A stretch of DNA of 64,000 bases, taken from positions 1,767,069-1,831,068 of the forward strand of contig NZ_CP118974.1 of the NCBI RefSeq assembly GCF_029024305.1, given 5' to 3'. This stretch comes from Mammaliicoccus vitulinus. GTDB taxonomy: Bacteria > Bacillota > Bacilli > Staphylococcales > Staphylococcaceae. The notes under the pieces were generated by a model that saw only the letters and a list, made by a program, of their open reading frames with translations, searched no databases and was not told where the DNA came from. A program made the translations under genes and the position numbers. Below, one piece after another: positions 57,035 through 64,000 of this stretch (position 1 is the stretch's first letter; the number at the start of each line of letters is the position of its first letter).

Positions 57035-57815
57035 CTGGAAGAAATACTCTACTTTTATTGATCATGTGAATATTTTAACGAAACTGTTATTAGGTATAAT
57101 GTTATTTTTCTATGCGATATTTATTCACCAATTTGACTTCATGATTTATTTAACAATCATTATGTTTATATATTTAATTGTAATGAGTGGCGTTAGATGG
57201 TTACCACTTCTTATCGTAATAGCCATTACAATGTTCTTTGGAATCACCTCATCGTTATTTATGATTTTTTACGGTGAAGGAGAACGTACATTACTAAAAT
57301 TCGGCATTATTCATATAACAAATGAAAGTTTGCTAAGAGGTTTGCATGTTACTATGCGTACACTCGTCATTTCATTTTATGGCATGGTAATCCCTTTTAC
57401 CTCTCAAATAATTTTTGTATTTTACAGTTTCATGCAACATTTAAAATTAAAACCTAAAATAGCATATGCTTTTATGGCTTCAATACGAATGATTCCAATA
57501 ATGTTTAGTTCTTTTATGCAGTTAAGACAAGCTTTAAAGATGCGTTACGCCGTTATCGATAAAAGTAATCGCAAAGGTTTGAAATGGATCAATCATCTAC
57601 TCATACCTACTTTAAGTCAAAGCATTAGAAAGTCTCATCGATTAGCTGTTGCCATGGAAGCTAAAGGTTTCACTAATCAAAAAAGAACATACTATTATAA
57701 AGTTCCTTTTACAATAAATGATTTATATTTTGTACTATTAACGATATTGCTAGTCGTTATTGCATATTTATTAAGTATTTATATACCGATTACAAATATT
57801 GCAGATATTAGATAA
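57024..57815 (+). CDS. ykoC: ECF transporter transmembrane coupling protein YkoC
   Basis: The T component that links YkoE to the YkoD ATPases: 263 residues from the ATG at 57024, which follows GGTGGTG; the GTG at 57012 is upstream of that site. It has about five hydrophobic helices, and the coupling helices carry the family Ala-Arg-Gly-like motifs, seen as AMEAKGF near residue 212 and ALKMRYA near 172. Its product closes the TPP-regulated operon. Confidence 0.92.
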   Translation: MLTNWKKYSTFIDHVNILTKLLLGIMLFFYAIFIHQFDFMIYLTIIMFIYLIVMSGVRWLPLLIVIAITMFFGITSSLFMIFYGEGERTLLKFGIIHITNESLLRGLHVTMRTLVISFYGMVIPFTSQIIFVFYSFMQHLKLKPKIAYAFMASIRMIPIMFSSFMQLRQALKMRYAVIDKSNRKGLKWINHLLIPTLSQSIRKSHRLAVAMEAKGFTNQKRTYYYKVPFTINDLYFVLLTILLVVIAYLLSIYIPITNIADIR

Positions 57816-57870
57816 CATTGCGTTATATTTGACCATACCTTTCCCAAAAAGATTGAAATATAGCGCAATG
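57816..57870. repeat. Additional 15-bp inverted repeat between ykoC and purD
   Basis: CATTGCGTTATATTT (57816-57830) pairs with AAATATAGCGCAATG (57856-57870) with one wobble. There is no T tract on either side, so it is probably not a terminator by itself; it precedes the terminator at 57872. Confidence 0.65.
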
Positions 57871-57871
57871 A

Positions 57872-57918
57872 AAAAGGTCGATTCAAATTTATTTTCCATA
57901 AATTTGAATCGACCTTTT
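57872..57918. terminator. Bidirectional terminator between ykoC and purD
   Basis: Arms of 21 bases, 57872-57892 and 57898-57918, pair perfectly. A-rich and T-rich ends suit both converging transcripts. Confidence 0.9.
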
Positions 57919-57920
57919 GA

Positions 57921-59171
57921 TTATTTTTGAGCTTTTAAAGCTTTATGCCCTATATCATTTCTATAAAACAATATATCACTTTTAATTTTACTAACTTGTT
58001 CATAAGCATTTTTTTGAGCTGATTCGATATGATCTCCAGTACCAATTGCAATCATAACACGACCGCCATTGTTCTCAAATTGCCCATTGTCATTCTTTTT
58101 CAGAGCACTAACAAAATATTGATCCAGTTCTTCTAATCCTTCAACTACATAACCTTTTTTATAAGTACCAGGGTAACCTTTAGAAGCAAGCACTACACCT
58201 ACCACACTTTCGTCTTTCCACTCTAATGTTATAGGTTCTTTTTTATATACTTTTTCTAAAAGCTCGACAAAGTCAGAGTCTAATCGAGTAAGTAGTACTT
58301 GAGCTTCGGGATCACCAAATCTCGCATTAAATTCTATTACTTTCGGCCCATTCTCCGTTAGGATAGCACCAATATAAATTAAGCCGAAATAATTTATACC
58401 TTCGCTTACTAAAGCGTCCGCTATAGGTTGTGCTATTTTTTGGTTCGTTTCTTGTAATACTTCTTCAGAAATGTGAGGAACTGGACAATATGCCCCCATT
58501 CCACCTGTATTTGGTCCTTGATCACCATCAAAAGCTCTCTTATGATCTTGCGCAATACAATCGAATGGAACAGCAAACTCATTATTAACAAAAGTCATCA
58601 CAGAATATTCTTCACCATCAAGAAATTCTTCGAAAACGACTTTTTCATTTTGTGTTTCGTATAATGTTTCAATACCTTCTCTCGCTTCGTCACGCGTTAA
58701 AGCAACGATAACACCTTTACCAGCAGCTAAGCCGTCTTTTTTAAGTACAATTGGAATTTTGCATTGTTCAACATATTCAGCCGCTTCATCTTTATTAGTA
58801 ATGGTTTGATATTCTGCAGTAGGAATATTATATTTTTCCATAATTTTCTTTGCGAATTCTTTAGAACCTTCTAATTGTGCTGCTGCTTTATTAGGTCCAA
58901 ACACTTTTGCATTCGTTTGTTCTAATGCATCTGTTAAACCGTCAATTAAAGGTTGTTCTGGGCCAATAATAACCCATTCAATTTCATGCTCGACAACAAA
59001 ATCTTTAATTAATTCATGATCTGACTCTTGAATTTCAGAAACAATTGTAGCTACTTTGCTCATCGCATCGTTTCCAGGAATAACAAATACTTCATCAACT
59101 AACTTTGAATGACTACATTTTTGAGCTAATACGTGTTCTCTTCCACCTGATCCTATCACAAGTACTTTCAT
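57921..59171 (-). CDS. purD: Phosphoribosylamine-glycine ligase PurD
   Basis: PurD joins glycine to phosphoribosylamine with ATP, the second step of purine synthesis. The 416 residues form an ATP-grasp enzyme: [13 protein letters not shown] at the N-terminus, [16 protein letters not shown] (ATP-binding loop), [16 protein letters not shown] and [11 protein letters not shown]. It is the last gene of the purine operon, nine bases after purH. Confidence 0.98.
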   Translation of the reverse strand: MKVLVIGSGGREHVLAQKCSHSKLVDEVFVIPGNDAMSKVATIVSEIQESDHELIKDFVVEHEIEWVIIGPEQPLIDGLTDALEQTNAKVFGPNKAAAQLEGSKEFAKKIMEKYNIPTAEYQTITNKDEAAEYVEQCKIPIVLKKDGLAAGKGVIVALTRDEAREGIETLYETQNEKVVFEEFLDGEEYSVMTFVNNEFAVPFDCIAQDHKRAFDGDQGPNTGGMGAYCPVPHISEEVLQETNQKIAQPIADALVSEGINYFGLIYIGAILTENGPKVIEFNARFGDPEAQVLLTRLDSDFVELLEKVYKKEPITLEWKDESVVGVVLASKGYPGTYKKGYVVEGLEELDQYFVSALKKNDNGQFENNGGRVMIAIGTGDHIESAQKNAYEQVSKIKSDILFYRNDIGHKALKAQK

Positions 59172-59180
59172 AGTGACCTC

Positions 59181-60659
59181 CTAATGTTTAAAGTGTCTCA
59201 TACCAGTAAATACCATACTGATGCCATATTTATTAGCCATATCAATTGAATCTTGGTCTTTAATAGAACCACCTGGTTGGATAATTGTCTTGATACCTGC
59301 TTTGGCAGCTGTTTCTACAGAATCTCCCATTGGGAAAAAGCCATCAGATGCTAAAGCAACATTTTCATTCATTTCAATTGCTCTATCAATTGCTATTTTT
59401 GCAGAACCAACTCTATTCATTTGACCAGCTCCTACACCAACAGTTTGATGGTCATTAGCAAGTACAATGGCATTACTTTTAACAGAACGTACAACTTTCC
59501 ATGATAATTCTAATGCTTTCCATTGTGCTTCAGTAGGTTCAACGTCAGTTACAACTTTCATATCTTCTCTAGATATCGTGGCATTATCTTTATCTTGTAC
59601 TAAGTATCCACCGGACACTGAGACAAATTCTTGTTCATCTTTCGTTTCTGTCATGTCAACTTCTAACAATCTAATATTTTTCTTAGTCGTTAATACTTCT
59701 AAAGCTTCTTCTTCAAAGCTTGGTGCAATCACGACTTCTAAGAATATTGCATGTAGTGATTCAGCTAATTTTTTAGTAACGGGTCTGTTTAAAGCAACGA
59801 TGCCTCCAAATATAGATTGAGAATCTGCTTCATAAGCGTAATCGTATGCTTCTTCAATTGTTTCGCCCACACCTACACCACATGGATTCATATGTTTAAC
59901 AGCTACGGCAGCTGGTTGTTCGAATTTTTTAATAAGAGATAAAGTTGCGTCCGCATCTTTAATATTATTAAAACTTAACGCTTTACCATGCAATTGTTTA
60001 GCACCCGCTAAAGTATTTGATTCGTTTGACGTTTTGACAAACGTTGCATTTTGTTGTGGATTCTCGCCATATCTCAATTGTTCTGATTCATTTGCGAAAA
60101 ATTCAACAATCGTTTTATCATAATCATTTGTATGTTTAAATACTTTAACCATTAAAGATTTACGATATGCTTCATCTAACTCATTATTTTCTATGCGATT
60201 AATAACCTCATTGTAATCAGTTGGGTCAACAATAGTCGTCACAAATTTATAGTTTTTGGCAGCAGCTCTTAACATAGTTGGTCCACCAATATCTATATTT
60301 TCGATTGCTTCATCTTCAGTAACATTTTCTTTTTTGATTGTTTCTTTAAATGGATATAAGTTTACGACAACTAAATCAATTAAATCGATATCTTGTTCTT
60401 TCAATGCTGATAAATGTTCAGGTATAGAACGATTGGCAAGGATCCCGCCGTGTACACCTGGATGTAATGTTTTTACTCTTCCATCCATTATTTCAGGGAA
60501 ATTTGTTAAATCAGAGACAGAATACACTTCAATATTCGCCTCTTCTAATGCTTTTTTAGTACCGCCAGTCGAATATACTTTATAACCATTTTCTATAAGT
60601 TTGCTTGCAAATTCTACTATGTTGGTTTTGTCTGAAACACTTAATATTGCATTCTTCAT
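59181..60659 (-). CDS. purH: Bifunctional AICAR formyltransferase/IMP cyclohydrolase PurH
   Basis: PurH performs the last two steps to IMP. The 492 residues comprise an N-terminal IMP cyclohydrolase (about 1-190; the start carries [13 protein letters not shown], followed by a [15 protein letters not shown] segment) and a C-terminal AICAR transformylase (about 195-492; [11 protein letters not shown] with the catalytic Lys-His, and [14 protein letters not shown]). It follows purN by 15 bases. Confidence 0.98.
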   Translation of the reverse strand: MKNAILSVSDKTNIVEFASKLIENGYKVYSTGGTKKALEEANIEVYSVSDLTNFPEIMDGRVKTLHPGVHGGILANRSIPEHLSALKEQDIDLIDLVVVNLYPFKETIKKENVTEDEAIENIDIGGPTMLRAAAKNYKFVTTIVDPTDYNEVINRIENNELDEAYRKSLMVKVFKHTNDYDKTIVEFFANESEQLRYGENPQQNATFVKTSNESNTLAGAKQLHGKALSFNNIKDADATLSLIKKFEQPAAVAVKHMNPCGVGVGETIEEAYDYAYEADSQSIFGGIVALNRPVTKKLAESLHAIFLEVVIAPSFEEEALEVLTTKKNIRLLEVDMTETKDEQEFVSVSGGYLVQDKDNATISREDMKVVTDVEPTEAQWKALELSWKVVRSVKSNAIVLANDHQTVGVGAGQMNRVGSAKIAIDRAIEMNENVALASDGFFPMGDSVETAAKAGIKTIIQPGGSIKDQDSIDMANKYGISMVFTGMRHFKH

Positions 60660-60674
60660 TTTGTAAAGACTCCT

Positions 60675-61241
60675 TTATTGAATAATTTCTTTTATGACAC
60701 GTGGATATAATTCATATTCTAAGTTTTGTATTCTTAATTGCAATGTTTCTCTTGTGTCATCTGGATGTACTGAGCAACTTAATTGATCAATAATCTCACC
60801 TGTATCCATGCCACTATCAACATAGTGTACTGTTGCACCTGTCACTCGAACACCATAATCAAGTGCTTGTCCAACTGCATCTTTACCTGGAAAGCTCGGT
60901 AAAATAGAAGGATGAATGTTTAACATTTTTCCTTCATATTGCTTCAGTAATGTTGGACCTACAATTTTCATATAACCTGCTAAAATAATCCAACTGACTC
61001 TATCTTGAGATAATTTTGTTAAAAGCGCTTCTTCGTAATCTTTTTTATTATCGTATGTTCTTGGATCGATAATATATACCGGCAAATTAAAACGTCTTGC
61101 TCTTTCAATACAAAAAGCATTTGGATTATCTGTATATAAAGCTGTCACTTCAATATGATCTAAATAACCTGCTTCAATATTTTCCATTATCTTTTCGAAG
61201 TTTGATCCGTTTCCTGATGCGAATACAGCAATTTTTGTCAT
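60675..61241 (-). CDS. purN: Phosphoribosylglycinamide formyltransferase PurN
   Basis: PurN transfers a formyl group from 10-formyl-tetrahydrofolate to GAR. The 188 residues carry [13 protein letters not shown] at the start, the [12 protein letters not shown] block with the catalytic His and Asn, and the active-site Asp in [13 protein letters not shown]. It overlaps the purM stop by four bases (ATGA). Confidence 0.97.
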   Translation of the reverse strand: MTKIAVFASGNGSNFEKIMENIEAGYLDHIEVTALYTDNPNAFCIERARRFNLPVYIIDPRTYDNKKDYEEALLTKLSQDRVSWIILAGYMKIVGPTLLKQYEGKMLNIHPSILPSFPGKDAVGQALDYGVRVTGATVHYVDSGMDTGEIIDQLSCSVHPDDTRETLQLRIQNLEYELYPRVIKEIIQ

Positions 61242-62272
61242 GATTGAACCCCCGACAAATTGACATTTCCTGTTCCATTAGAAATTTTACCAATAACGAA
61301 AGCTTCTTCATTATGACCTTTTAGAATATTCAGCGTTTCCTCTTGATCTTCTTTATTAACAATCAGTACAAAACCAATACCCATATTAAAGACATTATAC
61401 ATTTCTGTTGCTTCAATCTTGCCTTGTTCTTTTAACCAATCAAAGATTTTAGGCACTTCATATGAACTCACATCTATATCAGCGTCTTTATCTTCAGGAA
61501 TGGCTCTAGGGATATTCTCTATAAAGCCACCACCAGTTATATGTGACATACCTTTCACTTTCACTTTTTCTAATACTGAAAGGACCGGTTTAACGTATAA
61601 TTTAGTTGGTTCAAGAAACGCCTCTAAATACGTTCTATTTTCATCAAACTGATCATTTAAATCAATTTCACTTTCTTTAATTAAATTTCTTACTAAACTG
61701 TATCCGTTAGAATGTATACCGCTTGATTTTATACCGATTAATATGTCACCGTCGTCAACGGTACTGCCATCGATATACGCGTCTTTTTCAACTGCACCAA
61801 CACAAAATCCTGCAATATCATATTCACCTTGATGATACATTTCGCCCATTTCAGCAGTTTCTCCACCTATTAATGCACAGTTTGTCTCCTTACAACCAAC
61901 AGACACGCCAGAAACAATTGCTTCAATTGTTTCTGGGTCCACTTTGTTTGTCGCAATATAATCTAAGAAATACAAAGGCTCTGCACCTGTTGTTAAAATA
62001 TCATTTACACACATTGCAACTGCATCAATACCTATTGTGTCATGCTTATTATAATCAATAGCGAGTTTTAATTTAGTTCCAACGCCATCAGTACCTGATA
62101 CTAATACTGGTTTTTCCATATTTAATTGAGATAGATCAAAGGCTGCACCAAATCCACCTAATCCACCTAAAACTTCTTTTCTCATCGTACTTTGTACATG
62201 AGACTTCATTCTATTTACCGCTTCATAACCTGCTTCTATATCTACACCAGATGCTTTATATGCTTTCGACAT
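61238..62272 (-). CDS. purM: Phosphoribosylformylglycinamidine cyclo-ligase PurM
   Basis: PurM closes the imidazole ring, giving AIR. I start it at the ATG at 62272, after AGAGGG; the in-frame codon at 62293 lies ahead of that site. The 344 residues have the family blocks [54 protein letters not shown] and the glycine-rich [13 protein letters not shown]. Its start overlaps the end of purF by 17 bases. Confidence 0.97.
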   Translation of the reverse strand: MSKAYKASGVDIEAGYEAVNRMKSHVQSTMRKEVLGGLGGFGAAFDLSQLNMEKPVLVSGTDGVGTKLKLAIDYNKHDTIGIDAVAMCVNDILTTGAEPLYFLDYIATNKVDPETIEAIVSGVSVGCKETNCALIGGETAEMGEMYHQGEYDIAGFCVGAVEKDAYIDGSTVDDGDILIGIKSSGIHSNGYSLVRNLIKESEIDLNDQFDENRTYLEAFLEPTKLYVKPVLSVLEKVKVKGMSHITGGGFIENIPRAIPEDKDADIDVSSYEVPKIFDWLKEQGKIEATEMYNVFNMGIGFVLIVNKEDQEETLNILKGHNEEAFVIGKISNGTGNVNLSGVQS

Positions 62273-63752
62273 TAAGATTACCCTCTTTATCAAAGTATTG
62301 TTTGTTATTTGCTAAATAAGCCTTTTGACGTGGACTTAAATTTTCATAATATCGTTCTTCATAATCATACAGTCCTGCAGGGTAGTCACCCGTAAAGCTT
62401 TCAACACAAAGACCGTGATATGGCACCTCTTTATCTAAACCAATAGAATTAATTAATCCATCAACTGATAAATAAGATAAAGAATCTGCACCAATATAGT
62501 CTCTAATTTCTTCAGGTGATTTATTTGCAGATATTAATTCTGATGATGTGGATACATCGATACCATAAAAGCTAGGGAACATAAATTCAGGAGAAGCAAT
62601 GCGAACATGAATTTCATTTGCTCCAGCGTCTTTCAACATTTTCACGATTCTTTTACTTGTTGTACCTCTCACAATTGAGTCATCTACAAGCACAATATTT
62701 TTTCCATGTACAATATCTTTTACAGCTGATAATTTGACGCGTACACCTTGTTCACGTAACTCTTGAGTAGGTTGTATAAATGTTCTAGCGACATATTGAT
62801 TTTTAACAAGTCCCATCTCATACGGTAAATGGCTTTCTTCAGCAAATCCAGACGCTGCTGAAAGTGATGAATTCGGCACACCTATAACCATATCAGCATT
62901 AATAGCAGGGCTTTCTTGTGCTAATCTTTTTCCTGATTCTTTGCGCACAGCATGTACATTTTTACCTGCTATTGTGGAATCTGGTCTAGCGAAATAAATA
63001 TATTCCATAGCTGAAATTGCTGTTGTCGTATCTGTTGTATATGATTCTACTCTTATACCATCATCATTAATGACTATAAATTCTCCTGCATGAATATCTC
63101 TAATAAACTCTGCGCCAAGAACATCAATTGCACATGTTTCACTAGCGATTATATAAGCACCCGTTTTCATTCTTCCTACTGCTAACGGTCTAATTGCATT
63201 TGGATCTACAGCACCGTATAGCGCATCTTTAGTTAATAAAGCGAATGTAAATCCGCCTTTTATTATATTCAAACTTTCTTTTAATGCTTCTTCAAAAGTG
63301 GATGCTTTACTTCTTCTAATAAGATGCATGATCACTTCTGTATCTGAAGAAGAATGGAAAATAGCACCGTCTTTTTCTAAATCTTTTCTCAAACTTTGTG
63401 CATTAACTAAATTTCCGTTATGACAAACACCTACACTCATATCATAAAAGTGATATAAAAAAGGTTGGATATTTTCAATACCTTGATTTCCAGATGTTGC
63501 ATATCTTACGTGACCAATTGCATGTTGATTACCTTTAAATCCTTCTAATTGAACATCAGAAATTGCATCAGTCAACAATCCTAAACCTCTTTCACCTTTA
63601 AGCTCAAATCCATTTGAAGAAACTATACCTGCACCTTCTTGACCTCTATGTTGTAAACTATGAAGTCCCATATAAGTTAATTGTGCAGAATCTGGATGGT
63701 TCCATATGCCAAATACACCACATTCTTCATTTAAACTCTTGATTTCATGCAT
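62256..63752 (-). CDS. purF: Amidophosphoribosyltransferase PurF
   Basis: PurF makes phosphoribosylamine from PRPP and glutamine, the committing step of purine synthesis. The 498 residues include an N-terminal propeptide of ten residues before Cys11, which becomes the catalytic N-terminal Cys (EECGVFGIW). The glutaminase domain has [10 protein letters not shown] and GHVRYATSG. The phosphoribosyltransferase half has the PRPP loop [13 protein letters not shown]. Four iron-sulphur cysteines are expected in the Bacillus-type enzyme; Cys residues late in the protein are scarce, and I did not place all of them. It overlaps purL by 22 bases. Confidence 0.97.
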   Translation of the reverse strand: MHEIKSLNEECGVFGIWNHPDSAQLTYMGLHSLQHRGQEGAGIVSSNGFELKGERGLGLLTDAISDVQLEGFKGNQHAIGHVRYATSGNQGIENIQPFLYHFYDMSVGVCHNGNLVNAQSLRKDLEKDGAIFHSSSDTEVIMHLIRRSKASTFEEALKESLNIIKGGFTFALLTKDALYGAVDPNAIRPLAVGRMKTGAYIIASETCAIDVLGAEFIRDIHAGEFIVINDDGIRVESYTTDTTTAISAMEYIYFARPDSTIAGKNVHAVRKESGKRLAQESPAINADMVIGVPNSSLSAASGFAEESHLPYEMGLVKNQYVARTFIQPTQELREQGVRVKLSAVKDIVHGKNIVLVDDSIVRGTTSKRIVKMLKDAGANEIHVRIASPEFMFPSFYGIDVSTSSELISANKSPEEIRDYIGADSLSYLSVDGLINSIGLDKEVPYHGLCVESFTGDYPAGLYDYEERYYENLSPRQKAYLANNKQYFDKEGNLNVESI

Positions 63753-64000
63753 TGAGCGATTGCCCCTTTCAACTGTTCATCCAAATCAGATACATGGTAT
63801 TTAATTTGTGATGATTCATTAGTTAATGTAAATTCACCGTCGTCAGTTATTTTACCTATCTCAACTGCACCATCTACTTCTACTGTTTGACTTTCTTTAG
63901 CAACTAAAATATATCTACCTTGTGTTTCACTGAATAATTGTGCATTTGAAAGTGGTACTGTAACATCTAATCCTAAATTAAAGTGTGATGATACTTTTGC
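63731..64000 (-). CDS. purL: Phosphoribosylformylglycinamidine synthase subunit PurL, C-terminal end only
   Basis: The frame is open to the window edge and ends with a stop at 63731, giving 89 residues of the C-terminus. Sequence such as [20 protein letters not shown] and [13 protein letters not shown] matches the last domain of PurL, which converts FGAR to FGAM with PurQ and PurS. The rest of the protein lies outside the window. It precedes purF with a 22-base overlap. Confidence 0.9.
   Translation of the reverse strand, partial: AKVSSHFNLGLDVTVPLSNAQLFSETQGRYILVAKESQTVEVDGAVEIGKITDDGEFTLTNESSQIKYHVSDLDEQLKGAIAQCMKSRV

Overview
This window is a low-GC, conserved chromosomal segment from a member of the Staphylococcaceae. 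The gene order follows the Staphylococcus aureus core chromosome between the purine operon and the ylb cluster: pur, ykoEDC, auxA, ptsHI, cydAB, ktrA, rnjA, def, pdhABCD, pot, typA, ftsW, pycA, ctaA/ctaB. It differs from S. aureus in carrying a complete caa3-type cytochrome c oxidase operon (ctaB-C-D-E-F plus ctaG), with haem c bound to subunit II. That points to an oxidase-positive relative, most likely the sciuri group (Mammaliicoccus). This placement is inferred from family knowledge; there is no rRNA gene here to confirm it. I see no prophage, insertion sequence, CRISPR array, tRNA or rRNA.

Layout. 1-7300: the ylb neighbourhood (tmcAL end, coaD, rsmD, ylbG, ylbF, a CAP-domain protein) with a phosphodiesterase and an AI-2E-family membrane protein. 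7445-15220: oxidase assembly factors ctaM and ctaG, the ctaF-E-D-C-B operon and divergent ctaA. 15273-25547: pycA, ftsW, the yla genes, typA, suhB and yktB. 25689-31745: two DUF4064-like membrane proteins (one probably auxB) and the potRABCD polyamine transporter. 31859-37825: yktA, the pyruvate dehydrogenase operon and a YkyA lipoprotein. 37946-41787: def, a HAD phosphatase, and rpoY with RNase J1. 41850-46088: ktrA, the cydAB bd oxidase behind a Rex operator, and a redoxin/phosphoesterase pair. 46502-50634: ptsHI and psuGK. 50776-54403: a small membrane-associated protein, rlmI and an auxA-like gene. 54490-57815: a stress-type small protein gene and the TPP-riboswitch-controlled ykoEDC thiamine-precursor transporter. 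57921-64000: purL (partial), purF, M, N, H, D.

Together the genes cover central energy metabolism: two terminal oxidases with their haem A and assembly genes, pyruvate dehydrogenase, pyruvate carboxylase and the general PTS. Around them are purine synthesis, polyamine and thiamine-precursor uptake, RNA turnover and cell-envelope functions.

The least expected content is between genes. There is a probable CcpA-controlled, G-tract-rich small RNA of about 100 nt at 52619-52719. Two sigma-B-like promoters drive a 41-residue charged peptide and a DUF697-like gene. A mosaic family of palindromic intergenic repeats occurs at four places, with a 41-bp tandem repeat inside one of them. Nested inverted repeats fill the control region of potR.
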